From: Physcomitrium patens
Taxonomy: Eukaryota > Streptophyta > Bryopsida > Funariales > Funariaceae
Length of the DNA stretch: 64,000 bases
Direction of reading: 5' to 3'
Assembly (NCBI RefSeq): GCF_000002425.4
Contig: NC_037258.1
Coordinates: 6,057,336 to 6,121,335 of the forward strand
Part shown: piece after piece, positions 22,540-34,037 of the stretch
Numbering within the stretch: position 1 is the stretch's first letter
Layout: the number at the start of each line of letters is the position of its first letter
The notes under the pieces: generated by a model
Told to the model about the DNA's origin: nothing
Database searches by the model: none
The model's input: the letters and a program-made list of their open reading frames with translations, nothing else
Position numbers and translations under genes: made by a program

Positions 22540-23522
22540 ACCTCCCCAAAATCCTTAAGTCCTTCAACAATCTTTGGCAATGGTTTTTCCCTCAACCTAT
22601 CTCATTTCCGTTCATGGTTAGGAGGTACTGTTAGAAATTGTACAGCTTTCCTCCCATCTTCGCTCCGTACCCTTGCATAAGCAGAACCATCGTCAAGTAC
22701 TTTTATTTCCATCCGTGTTGCCGTGATATAAGGTTGTCCTAAAATCAACGGATAAGACATTGTATCTTAAACAAAGAAATGTTACTCCGTCGCAACATCT
22801 CCAATCCGAATTTTGACATCTGGACAAGCTCCATATAATTCGCCCCGTGTGTTATAAGCTGCTCGAATTGCCCATCCATGTTCCATATCAATTGGCCATT
22901 TTTGCTTCTTATAAAGATCTTTAGACATGAGATTTATTTCAGAACCATGGTCCACCAAAGCAACTATTGGTTCTTCTATATCTCCTACCTTCACCAATAC
23001 CTCAGTAGTTGTCCTTGCCCAATGCTTTCGAGTATAATGGCTCAAAGTTTCTATTTCCTTGTTAATAGAATCTTCGAAATGTACTCGCTGATTATACCCA
23101 TTCTTTTCATTTGTTGGTTGCTTGTAACCAATATCAACCTCTTCTTCATCTCTACATATTCTTGCATCAATAGCATGACTCATTCCAGTTTTGCTCATTA
23201 ATTGCCTCTTTCGCTTAATGTTGTCAATGATGACATCATGAAACTCCTTCTTTGTAATTCCCAAGACTTCTTTCAATGTGAATTTCACCTTAGCATTTAA
23301 TATACGTTCTTCTAACACCCCTTTCAAATTTGTTGCCGCTTCAATGTCAGAAAGTAGCTTATAAGCAATTGATTTGCCCTTATCTTTTGTCTCTGTTGTT
23401 TTATCTCCCAATGATGCTGAGGTATCCTTTACAGGCAATTCTTGTGAAGCTGCCTCCCGAGCCTTGTCTCCTCGAGTTTACCTCTTAGAAGAATTTCCTT
23501 CTCTAGTATCATCAAAATTTCC
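22540..23522 (-). pseudogene. Protease ORF of E
   Basis: Minus-strand frame with the spacer and retropepsin-like site LVDHGSEINLM, as in C. It ends at a stop near 22,782 (Gln codon lost) and continues to LKDFGEVPL and TAA at the RT overlap. An extra TAA at about 23,480 (RTRGDK region) is specific to this copy; C reads Gln there. Confidence 0.75.
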
Positions 23523-24902
23523 TCATGTCTTTTCTTCCATCAAAGCTTCATCTTGGCTCTTAGCAATATATGCATGAACTAAAAGAGACTCAACAGGATC
23601 CTTCCAACCTGTTCTACCTCGTATTGTAGCTGCAGTTCTCAATGACGCTTCTCGAGGTAATTTCTCTTCTTGCATTGTAGAAACGGCAGAAGCCCAAAAC
23701 TCACTAGTTTCCGTACTTCCACCAATTTCATCATCTACTCTAGTACCATAACTTACACTTTCTCGTGCTACTGTTTCATGCTCTTTTAAGTAATCTTGAA
23801 CCAATGCTCTCATTCCTCCCTTGCCAAAATTGGTTTGAAGAAGATCCTTTCTATTTTTCAATACTATTTTCCCATCTTTCCAGCAAATAATTCCCTGCCG
23901 TATCATATTATTAAATTCATTGCAATCTTTTCTAGTGTGTGAAGCATCATCACACCAAATGCATCTTTGTACGTATCCTTGTTTTGAAACATTCTTCGAA
24001 TTGTTTATAGCAGTATTCTCTTCAAGTCTTGCCAATTTGATTTGAAGATCTCGCATTCCTCGTATAATTTCTTCCATATCCATATCTGCTTTCTTTGACA
24101 AGGATGTCGAAGGTTGAACTGTAGGCATTGTCGGTGGTGTAGTACGTAGTGGAGCTTTGGGTGCTTGTACTGTTTTCAGAATATTGCTCCTATCCTTCCT
24201 CCTTTCTTTTTTTGTAAGTAACTCCACCGCATCTTCAACGTTCTTCTACTTCGTTGTCAATCCTTCATCTTCTTCTTTGTCTTCAAGAAGGGGTTCTAAT
24301 TTCTCTTGCAATTCTCCATCAGCAGCTTGAAGAAATAGATCAAATTTGTTCGGCTCCAATGTCAATTTTTCTACCTTCGATAATTGAGAGTACTTCCTCT
24401 CAAATTCCCTTAGTAGCTCTATTGCTTGCAAATTCTTATTAGGCCGTTCAATCCATCCCCGAAATAGCTTCTTAGTAACGCGATCAACATCTTCCAAGAA
24501 ATATTTGTCTTTCAATGCATGTGAAAAATCCTCCCATGAATTCCCATAACGATCCGTAATCGATGTAATGTGGTCCCTTATCTCCGGTATCGTGGCAAGT
24601 CCAAATAGTGCAACCATTTTCTTCTCAGAAACCCGATTTAATTCCATTTCACGAACATAACATCTTAAATACCTTGAAATATTCCTCCCATCAAATTGAT
24701 CAATTTTATTGACCACTGCTTGCAATGCTTTGGTTGCCAAAGCTTCCTTTCGATCATTGCTTTGCTGTTGCTGCATTGACAATGAGAAGGCTTGAAACAA
24801 ACTAGCGATAGACGGATCCATGTGCATACCTTGTCCTTTAGAAGACTCTCCACCAGAAACTCCTCCCAAAAATCCTTCAAAATTTTTATTTTCGTTTTCC
24901 AT
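23523..24902 (-). pseudogene. Gag of E
   Basis: Start ATG at 24,902 (MENENKNFEGFLG). The first block, 24,902-24,246, is capsid-like and ends at a TAG where C has Ser. The same frame reopens from 24,227 to 23,523 with the CCHC knuckle (CIWCDDASHTRKDC), ending at the TGA at 23,523 shared with C. Here the Tyr codon lost in C is intact. It is a clean family gag apart from one internal stop. Confidence 0.8.
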
Positions 24903-24951
24903 AAAAATAAAGATAAAATCAACCGAAATCCAATACCTTCCACCTCAAGCT

Positions 24952-24969
24952 TTCACGTCACGTTCACCA
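24952..24969 (-). other. Primer-binding site of E
   Basis: TTCACGTCACGTTCACCA on the plus strand, one base different from the site in C and D, and 5 bases from the LTR at 24,975. Confidence 0.6.
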
Positions 24970-24974
24970 CTTTT

Positions 24975-26295
24975 TGTCATATTACGTGCTTTCCTGCTCG
25001 AGAACGCGCCGAGCGTCTGACTGTAGAAGGTAGTATGGAGATTCGCCGATAGTCAAGCAGTCTATCAGTTTTTGACTGCTGGAATATAAACGACTGCAAC
25101 AATGTACCGTAAATCTATACGGGTACTCTTCGACTGCTTGTCGAAGTCCTTTTTGCCCCAGCCGGTAGGTCTCTAGACGTTACAGAGAACCCCGAACAAC
25201 CCAAACTGTTAATCTTCAATACCGCTTTGTACTTACGATCTTGTATCCACTGACTGTCTTGTTAGATTAACCCAATAAATTTCATTCACTCCGTATACTC
25301 AATCCTATAGACACCTTTTTAATCCTTCAATCACAAACATAACTCGATTTCACAAAACAGTCAAGAGTATTCAAACCCACTTCATTGAAAATCCCGATTC
25401 ACCATTACAATACTGACTTCAGCAGCGATTGCCTCAGTCTTCCCAAAACTCTACGAAGAAAAAAATCCAAATTCTATGTCTTTCCTTCCCCGACCCGAAG
25501 CATGAAGCTCTTCCCTTTAATCCCCTTGATCTCCAAAAAACCTCCAATGAAAACCGAACTAGTAACCTTGCAAAAGCTTTCTCCCGCTCCCCCGATTCTC
25601 CCTTCAAACTTATTCTCCCCCTAACCTTATCCTCTTGAATTCCTTCAATCTTCCGTCTTGGATCCGAAATTGGTTCCCACCGTCAGAGCTTAGATCCAAA
25701 ATTGGCTCATGTCATCAAGGCCTTCTCCTCCGTTTTTACCTTTAAGAGATTCATTTACCGCAAACAATGTTCCCTGAAACGGCACAGAGAACAGGACAAC
25801 CTGAAACAAAATCGAAACCCCGTACTCGGGTCCACATTGAGTCGCCCGACCAATTTAGGTCCCATATTGGGAAAGATGCCCGTAGTAACCTGGATGTTTG
25901 CATAATTGGGTCAAATTGGTCCTCACGTCAGATTGGCTAAGACCCGTAGTAAGACCTGGATTTCTCGTAATTAGATTGCATTGGGTTGACCGGCCAATTC
26001 AGGTCTCATATTGGATAAGAGTCCACTAGTAACCTGGATTGGTTCTCGAAATTGGATCCAATTGGCTCTTCGAACCCGTTGTGTGAATTGGTCCTTCTCT
26101 TCCTACTGACTCCTGTTATTGAAATTGAATGGAGCATCTCAGTATGCCCCGGCTGACTGTAACGGGGTAACTGAACCTGGCCACTCAGTATTTGTACAGG
26201 AGTTGGTCGTTGCTCCCAATATTCGAGGTAACTGAATATTAATAAAATTCCCCTTTCTTTTTATTTTCACTGTATACTCGTGTTACTACACGACA
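24975..26295 (-). repeat. 5' LTR of E
   Basis: 1,321 bp, TGTCATATTACGTGC to CGTGTTACTACACGACA. It lacks the long A-run seen in C and the lysine-rich run seen in D. On its right it abuts D's gag at acacgatc (26,296) with no second LTR for E left in the window, the basis for the composite-element model. Confidence 0.85.
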
Positions 26296-26741
26296 ACACG
26301 ATCAACATCTTCCAAGAAATATTCGTCTTTCAATGCATGTGAAAAAACCTCCCATGAATTCCCATAACGATCCGTAATCAATGTAATGTGGTCTCTTAAC
26401 TCCGGTATAGTGGCAAGTCCAAATAGTGCAACCATTTTCTTCTCAGAAACCCGATTTAATTCCATTTCACGAACATAACATCTTAAATACCTTGAAATAT
26501 TCCTCCCATCAAATTGATCAATTTTATTGACCACTGCTTGCAATGCTTTGGTTGCCAAAGCTTCCTTTCGATCATTGCTTTGCTGTTGCTGCATTGATAA
26601 TGAGAAGGCTTGAAACATACTAGCAATAGACGGATCCATGTGCATACCTTGTCCTTTAGAAGACTCTCTACCAGAAACTCCTCCCCAAAAATCCTTCAAA
26701 ATTTTTATTTTCATTTTCCATAAAAATAAAGATAAAATCAA
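26296..26741 (-). pseudogene. Gag N-terminal fragment of D
   Basis: About 149 codons of the family B gag N-terminus, ending at the E LTR where E's own gag reads DVDRVTKK. One extra C near 26,685 puts the usual MENENK start out of frame with the rest. Only this part of D's coding region survives. Confidence 0.8.
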
Positions 26742-26770
26742 CCAAAATCCAATACCTTCTACCTCAAGCT

Positions 26771-26788
26771 TTCACGTCGGGTTCACCA
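26771..26788 (-). other. Primer-binding site of D
   Basis: The same 18-base string as in C, 4 bases from the LTR at 26,793. Confidence 0.65.
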
Positions 26789-26792
26789 CTTT

Positions 26793-28207
26793 TGTCGTAT
26801 TACGTGCTTTCCTGCTCGAGAATGCGTCGGACGTCTGGCTGTAGAAGATAGTATGAAGATTCGCTAATAATCAAGCAGTCTATCAGTTTTTGACTGCTGG
26901 AATATAAACGACTACAACAATGTACCGTAAATCTATGCGGGTGCCCTTCGACTGCTTGTCGAAGTCCCTTTTGCCCCAGCCAGTAGGTCTCTAGACGTTA
27001 CAGAGAACCCCGAACAACCCAATCTTCTAATCTCTGATACCGCTTTGTACTTACAATCTTGTATCCACTGACTATCTTATTAGATTAATCCAATAAATTT
27101 CATTCAATCCACATACTCAATCCTATAGACACTCTTTTAATCCTTCAATCACAGACGTAATTCGATTTCACAAAACTGTCAGGAGTGATCACACCCACTT
27201 CATTAAAAATCCCGATTCACCATTACAACACTGACTTCAGCAATGATTGCCTCAGTCTTCCCAAAACTCTATGAAGAAGAAAAATCCAATTCTCCGTCTT
27301 TTCTTCCCTGACCCGAAGCAAGAAGCTCCTCTCCAATCCCCTTGATCTTTAAAAACCTCCAATGAAAAAAAACTCGTAACCTTTCCAAGAGCTTGAAGCT
27401 AGCTCTTCCCTGATCCCAAAAAAAAAAAAAACCCCCTTCCTCTTTGATCTGAAAAAAAAAAATAAAAAATATGAATAAAAAAAAAAATAAGAAAAACTCC
27501 TAAAAATTTATTTCCCCCCTAACCTTATCCTTTAAATTTCTTTAATCTTCCGTCTTGGATCCGGAATTGGCTCCCGCCATCAGAGCTTAGATCCAAAATT
27601 GGCTCTCGCCATCAAAGCTTTCTTCTCCGTTTTTACCTTTAAGAGATCTATTTACCGAAAACAACGTTCCCTAAAACAGAGAATAGGACAACCTGAAACA
27701 AAATCGAACCCTGTAATCGGGAACACATTGAGTCGCTCGACCAATTCAGGTCTCATATTGGATAAGAGTCTAGTAGTATGACCCGGATTTTCCCGTAATC
27801 AGACTGCATTAGATTGCCCGACCAATACAGGTCTCATATTGGATAAGAGGACCCGGAATAAGACCTGGATTTTCTCGTAATTAGACTGCATTGGGTCGCC
27901 CGACCAATACAGGTCTCATATTGGATAAGAGGATCCGGATTGGATTCTCGAAATTAGATCCAATTGGCTCTTCGAACCAAGCTCACCCGTCGCGTGAATT
28001 GGTCCTTTCCCTTCCTGCTGACTCTCGTTATTAGAATCGAACGGAGCATTTTAGTATGCCTCGGTTGACTGTAACGGGGTGACTGAACCTGGCCACTCAA
28101 TATTTGCACTGGAGTTGGTCGTTGCTCCCAATATTCGAGGTAACTGATCATTAATAAAATTTCCCTTTCTTTTTATTTTCACTATATACTCGTGTTACAA
28201 CACGACA
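26793..28207 (-). repeat. 5' LTR of D
   Basis: 1,415 bp, TGTCGTATTACGTGC to CGTGTTACAACACGACA, followed by the CCGT duplication. It shares subtype with 7,524-8,908 (aactcgtaacct.. agcttgaagctagctcttccctg block) and has an extra A/T-rich insert at about 27,450-27,490. Three tandem units of about 81 bp occur near 27,728-27,930. Confidence 0.9.
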
Positions 28208-28215
28208 CCGTAACA
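28208..28215. repeat. CCGT duplication of D and last 4 bp of A1 3' LTR
   Basis: CCGT at 28,208-28,211 is the right copy of the target duplication. AACA at 28,212-28,215 completes the A1 LTR, which broke off at 7,523. Confidence 0.85.
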
Positions 28216-28795
28216 TTCCTCCCCTTCTAGGAATGAGTTCTATGAGGAGCGGTCATCATATGTTGAGGAAATCTATAATACGACGAATTATATTCGCCAC
28301 ATACTCTAATCTTTGTTCTCTTCAAAGATGATTGATAGGGCCTCTCAACCATCGGTAGTGTCCCATACTAGGGCCGGAAGACTACTGAATTATTTGATCA
28401 TTGTTAAGGCCTTCATAACTTCCTTTGAATAAAACATTTAGAACATCATCAAGAGTTGTTCCTACCTCTAGTAAAATCACCAAACATCGAGAGTTCCTTC
28501 TAAGATTGTGATACTAAATACATTGTATCTCGCCATCTATTCGAGGAAGAACATGTCATTCTTAAAGATCTTCATCTCAATTACATCATCTTGAAGGTTG
28601 TGATAATCATAATGTCTCGTCCAATAGGTCAGCAAACGAAGGCTCTTGAGTCGAATCCGCTAGTTGTTGATTCTTCATCTCTAGAGTGACACAACTACAA
28701 AGAAGCTATAAACAAGAATTGAAAGTAGAATGTTATCTTCCTTAGATCTTGTTTCTTTTATAAAAAAGGTTTCATCTTGATTTTAATGGATGTCA
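28216..28795 (-). other. A1 polypurine tract and non-coding 3' region
   Basis: 28,216-28,231 on the minus strand is CCTAGAAGGGGAGGAA, a polypurine tract next to the LTR end. The remaining roughly 560 bases between it and the pol stop hold no ORF. They also occur in decayed form at 504-554 and downstream of the A2 pol remnant. Confidence 0.75.
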
Positions 28796-30290
28796 TCAAT
28801 GAAAAGCCTCCACCACCCTTGCTTCATTTGCAAGATTTTTTACTGGCTCCCATGTGCGTTCACTAATATCATATCCATGCCAATGGATAAGATATTCCAA
28901 TTTATTTTGGCACCACCTTGAATCTAAGACTTCTTCCACTTCAAATTCTTCATTATTGTCCACTACTACAGGAGGAGGTGGAGCTTATCTTCTTCTTGAT
29001 ATGTCTACTGTCTTGTATGGTTCAAGAAGAGATAAGTGGAATACTGGATGGATTTTTATTGACTCTAATAGATGTAAATGATATGCAACTAGATTGATTT
29101 GTACAGAAATAGAAAATGATCTAAGCCTTTGATAGTCAAACTTGTCATAAAGACGAGTGGTCTTGATATTGCGATGAAGTAGCCATACCTTATCACCCAA
29201 GACGAATGATGGTTGTTTCTGTTGATAGACATCCGCATTGAGCTTTTGTTGTTCTTTAGCTTCTTTTAATTGCACCTTTATCGTTGCATATAGATCTAAC
29301 AAATGAATTGCCAAATCTTTCGCAGCAAGATTATCAACTTTTAAAAAGTCAAAAGTATCAAGTCGTGGATGATAACCATAATTAGCAAAGAAAGGTGTTT
29401 GTTTTGTAGAAGAATGTACTGTGTTATTGTAAGCAAATTTTGCCAATGGCAAAAGAGTTGTCCAATCATCTTGTTGGTAGTTAATGGTACATCTTAAATA
29501 TTGTTCCAAAACTTGATTAACACGCTCCGTTTGTCTATCAATTTGAGGATGGAATATTGAAGATAGTTTTATATCCACTTTTAGAGTCTTGAAAAGAGTT
29601 TGCCAAAATCTTGATACAAATTGAGTTCTTCTATCTGATATAATATCCTTGGATAATCCATGATAGCGATAGATATTGTCAAGAAAGAGCTTAGCTATTT
29701 CTTTACCTGTGATAGATTTTGTATATAGTAAAAAATGTGCCATCTTGATAAAACGATCTATTATCACAAATATAGAGTCATAAGAACTTGAGATTGGAAG
29801 ATCCGTGATGAAATCCATAGAAATAGAAGACCATGGTTGTTCTGGAATGGATAATGGCTAGAAAAGTCTATAAGGTCGATGACGAGGAGTTTTTGATCTC
29901 GAGCAAACATCACAAGATTGTACAAAATCTTTGACTGCTTTCCACATTTGTGGCCACCAAAAGTCCCTGGATATTAGTTCCAAAGTTTTATTGTATTCAA
30001 AATGTCCTACTGCTAGAAAGTCATGACGAGCTTGAAGAACACGTAATCGAGCTTCACCTTCTGGAACATATAGGTGTTTCTCAAAATATAATAGATTCTT
30101 CTTGAATTCAAACTTAAAAGTATCATGAGACTTTGAAGGATTTTCTTTAATATCACGAATAAGAGGATCAAAAGACATACTTGACTGAACTTGCTTAATG
30201 AAAGTTGAATCAACAATTAGTGTTGATTTTATTGCTCAAAGATGAAGATACTCTGGCTTCAAGAGAATTTTTTATTCTTGATCAAAAGCA
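28796..30290 (-). pseudogene. Integrase with chromodomain of A1
   Basis: Minus strand. The zinc-binding domain (HDFLAVGHFEYNKTLEL..CDVCSRSK) is at 29,858-30,178. A stop near 29,857 precedes the catalytic core at 28,985-29,818, with Asp in MDFITDL, Asp in IISDRRTQF and Glu in RQTERVNQVL. After a TAA at 28,985-28,987 (a likely Gln codon changed by C-to-T) the frame continues to TGA at 28,796-28,798. It codes a chromodomain: EFEVEEVLDSRW, LEYLIHWHGYD, ERTWEPVKNL. The chromodomain marks A1 as a chromovirus; in that group it is thought to guide insertion to heterochromatin. Two stops make the copy non-functional. Confidence 0.85.
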
Positions 30291-30412
30291 ACATCTCTTT
30301 CCTTTGGTACAAGATAAAATCATCTAGAGAGTACATCTGACAAACCTTATTATTTTCCTAGTCGATAAGTGATCTTGAATTCAAATCTTGACAAAGACAT
30401 ATTCTAACGGGC

Positions 30413-32252
30413 TTAGCGATGATTCAAAACATGTGCTGACATAAAATATTTAAGGTTCTTGTGATCCATATACACTGTGACTGGGCTAGAAGAACCTTCT
30501 AGATAATAGTGCCATTCTTGAAACGAATCTATGATTGCAAGAAGTTCTTTGTCGTGGATCTCGTAGTTGATCTTGCTTGCTGAAATTTTTCTGGAATGAA
30601 AAGCTATTGGATGAAGTTTATCATCTATTCCCATTTTTGACAATACATCATCTAAAGCAAAATCTGATGTGTCTCTTTCTATAAAAAATGGCTTAAAAAA
30701 ATCGACATAATATAAGATTGGTGCAGAAACAAAGGATGTCTTTAAAGCTTCAAATGCTACTTTTACTTCTTGATTCCATTGAAGTTTGTCTTTGCAAGTC
30801 AAACGTGTAAGTGGAACTGCAACTTGAAAGGAGTCTTTGATGAAGATCCGATAGTAGTTGGCAAATCCCAAAAAGCATTGGATATCTCTTACCATTTTTA
30901 AAATCTTTCAATCCATAATAGTTTGAACCTTCTTAGGATCTATCATAAATCCATCATTTGAAATGATGTATCTTAAGAAGTCGACTTGAGTATTATGAAA
31001 TATATATTTTTTCTATCTTGGCATACAATCTTACATCTCGTAGTTTTTGTAATACTTAGCGAACATGAAATTCATGTTCTTCTGGGTTCTTAGAATAGAT
31101 TAAGATGTCGTCTAGGTAACAGATAACAAAATCATCTAAAATCTCTCAAAAGACATCATTCATTAGATGTTGGAATGTTGTTGGTATATTTGTAAGTCCA
31201 AAAGGTATGACGTTGTATTCAAAATGTCCATACCTTGTTCGAAACGCAGTCTTCTATTCATCTCCTTTTTTGATGCATACCAAATTATATGCTCCCCGTA
31301 GATCTATTTTTGTATAGATCTTAGCTTGATTCAACTGATCAAGAAGTCCATGTATTAAAAGTAGGGGGTACTTGTTTTTTATAGTGATTTTATTGAGTCC
31401 TCGATAATCAACACACATCCACAATGATCCATCTTTTTTCTTCACGAATAAAATTGGAGCTCCTCCTGAAAATTTGAAATGGTGTATGAAGTTCTTGTCC
31501 AAATTCTCTTCAATATACTCCTTGAGTTCAGCCAAGTCATTTTGAGATAAATTGTAGATTGGTCCAAATGGCGATTGTGCTCTTTCTTGAAGATCAATTG
31601 AGCAATCATAGGAACGATATTCTGAAAGAGTATCCGCATTCTTTTTCTCAAATAAATCTTGAAAATCTTGATATTGGCTTGGAATGCATCTTGAAGTCTT
31701 TCCACCAGTAGAAACAAGTGTGGCATAAATGATACAAGGTGATCCTTCTTTTGCAGCATGCAAAAAAGTACTTGCACCTACAAATATAGGTTTATTTATA
31801 TTAGACTTATGACTTTCTATTATATTCTTAGTTATACTTTCAAAAAAGTCAAGACCACGAGAAGTCCAATCTATTTTAGGGTTATATTTTTCTAACCATG
31901 ATAAATCTAAAATGATTGGATTAGAAGGAGATCTAATGATATTAAATACTATAAGGCTACTATGACCATTAGTTGCTATTTCTATAGAAAGAATTTCATG
32001 AGTAACATCTCTTGAAGACAACAGAAGACCATCTATGACTTCAACATGAACAGGTTTAGTTTTCTTTACTAAAAATATGCTATGTCTTTTAGCAAATTTT
32101 TCATCTAAGAAACATGTTGAAGCTCTTAAATCTAGTAAGGCAGAGGCTTTGAGATGTTTAGGTCCTAGAATAACATTTCTCGTAAAACATGGAGAGGATT
32201 CTGAGGAGAGGATATGACCTTTATTAGGCATTGTACAAGATTCTAGCCGCAT
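30413..32252 (-). pseudogene. Protease, reverse transcriptase and RNaseH of A1
   Basis: From 32,252 downwards: a protease whose active site reads LLDLRASTCFLD where the family should have D-S-G, both changes explicable by C-to-T type mutation. RT starts with [17 protein letters not shown] and ends at TAG (31,254, Trp expected). The RT core continues past the stop with an intact YLDD box (31,107-31,118). RNaseH is at 30,413-30,895 (DTSDFALDDVL, HDKELLAIIDSFQEW). The frames are otherwise long, so this is the best family A pol in the window. Confidence 0.85.
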
Positions 32253-33265
32253 GGTTCCTATTATAGCTGGACAAATTCGTTTTCTGACATGCTATCTCCT
32301 TTGATTGCCGTACTCTTCATTTTATAGTTGCGTTAATTCTTTGGGCAATATTGAGCAATGTGCTTAGGTTCTCTACAATATAAGCATAATCTTTCTTGAT
32401 GACGACAAGTCTTTTCTTGCTCAGTAAGAGATTTGAAATGTACTGCATTAATTTGCATATCCTCTACTTTCGAATGTATGTGTTGAAGAGATGTTGGTGT
32501 TGCTATTGAATTATAGTTACATTGAGGTTCACTTATATAGTTTTTAGATCAGAATTCAAAAAGGTAATTGTCGGACTTCACAGCAAAGTCAATTGCTTGA
32601 CACAATGTTTGAGGATTAAGTAAGTTGAGTATTAATTTTTTTACCTCATATTATAATTCGTAGAGAAATTGGCTAATAAGTGCAGCATCATCTCACTTGA
32701 TATCAATTGCAAGTTATCAAAATTGTGAAGCATACAATGTTATTGATAGATTACATTGTCATAAAATATGAATCTTATTAGTTGTAACACGAACTGTATC
32801 ATGTTCTCTATATATGGATCAAAATTCTACCAAAAAAACCTCTAGATTATCTAATATTAGATATCATCTTTCAAAAAAAGATAAAAATCATGATAATATT
32901 GAACTTGAAAGAAGCGTACCAATAAATCTAACTTGCAATCCTAGAGTTGGATAGCTTTGGGGTTGAAGTTCAATCACAAGTTGTACTTGATTAATAAATA
33001 CTCTAAACTTTGATCTAGTACCATCAAACTTCTCGGGTAGGGCAATTCTTGGTTCTCTAACAATGGAAGGGCATTCCATGATAGGAGAAGAGACATGATT
33101 TGGTGCAGATGTTGAAGAAACTCCAATCATTTCTATATCTTCACTTCCTGCCAATCTTGTTGTTTCTTGTGGTAGTAAATTGAGTTGATGCATTGCAAGC
33201 ATTAACTCCCTCAATTGCTCTTGCATTTGTGCCATTGCACTCTTCATTTCAACAAGTTCTACCAT
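32253..33265 (-). pseudogene. Gag of A1
   Basis: Start ATG at 33,265 (MVELVEMKSAMAQMQEQLREL, a predicted coiled coil). The Ty3-type gag block ALPEKFDGTRSKFRVFINQV follows, and the open frame ends at 32,888. Decayed capsid sequence follows. A CCHC zinc knuckle, LCLYCREPKHIAQYCP, lies at about 32,345-32,390. Several stops lie between 32,888 and 32,400. Confidence 0.75.
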
Positions 33266-33477
33266 GATAACACTTAGAAAAGAGAAGATGTCTAATATCG
33301 CTTAAGACAAATAGAAGAGAGGACTTAAGAACAAAGAAAATACTAAAGACAATATCAGTTTAGAAGAGGGTAATCCACAACTTCTAATATGATTATGTCT
33401 TATCAAAAAAAGAGGATAATCCACTCTTAATCAAAATTAGACAAATCTTTGATATTTTAAGTATACTCTTGTCAATC

Positions 33478-34037
33478 TGTCAAGGACAAGAACATGATAA
33501 AGATAAATAAACAAGTTAAACTTCTCTCAAAGAAAGATGAAAAAATAGAAATAATTTCATATATATATCAAGAAAGAAACTAGAATGGCTATTGCCAAAA
33601 GTCAAGAAAACTAGAGACCCTTGGAAATAAACTAGAAGCAAGAAAGAAGTTGACAAGAGTAAAGAAGGCTTCACTCTTATCTCTATATATACTATCTAAC
33701 TATGGGCTATATGGCAACGTTCTATAGGACCCTCCAATATGTGTTGACTTTGTAGGACACATGCCTTGACTTACAAGGTAAGTTTTTCTATGTATGGGCC
33801 ACATAGTTAACTTGGTCTTCAAGCTAACAACATGTGTGGCACATGGCCAACTTATTGACCATGTTTCTAATCCAAAAAGTCAATTAAAGATACCTATAAA
33901 GTCAAAGTAGCATCTATAAAGCTTTTAGAAAGCTTCCATATCAAATACTATAGAATTAATTTATTTTTATCTATTTTTACTTACTTCTACTTATTTATAT
34001 TATGTAATTACTGACTTATATGAGTATGTCCGTGATA
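33478..34037 (-). repeat. 5' LTR of A1
   Basis: 560 bp, TGTCAAGGACAAGAA to ATGTCCGTGATA. It closely matches 6,970-7,523. The inner flank (33,440-33,477) is the presumed primer-site region, but I cannot assign a tRNA. Confidence 0.85.

Larger units (their letters stand above)
7524..28207 (-). mobile_element. Composite family B element D/E with three LTRs
   Basis: Outer LTRs 7,524-8,908 and 26,793-28,207 are flanked by the exact duplication CCGT. A third LTR lies at 24,975-26,295. Internal blocks are 8,909-9,661 plus 19,745-24,974 (one whole coding region with leader and primer site, element E), and 26,296-26,792 (gag start and leader only, element D). The simplest reading is that E inserted into D's gag. 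Recombination between the two 3' LTRs then removed the rest of D. The solo LTR S and element C inserted later into E's integrase. Confidence 0.75.
6970..34037 (-). mobile_element. Ty3/gypsy chromovirus copy A1 (interrupted by D)
   Basis: A1 is a minus-strand element in A2's gag. Its 3' LTR is 6,970-7,523 plus the last four bases at 28,212-28,215. Internal region 28,216-33,477 codes, in order on the minus strand, gag with CCHC knuckle, protease, RT, RNaseH, integrase and chromodomain. The 5' LTR is 33,478-34,037. LTR lengths are about 558 and 560 bp. Flanks are caaaa and ccaaa, a likely 5-bp duplication with one change. It is the best-preserved family A copy and the reference for reading the others, but has several stops (W-to-TAG after the RT start, TAA before the chromodomain). 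Confidence 0.85.
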
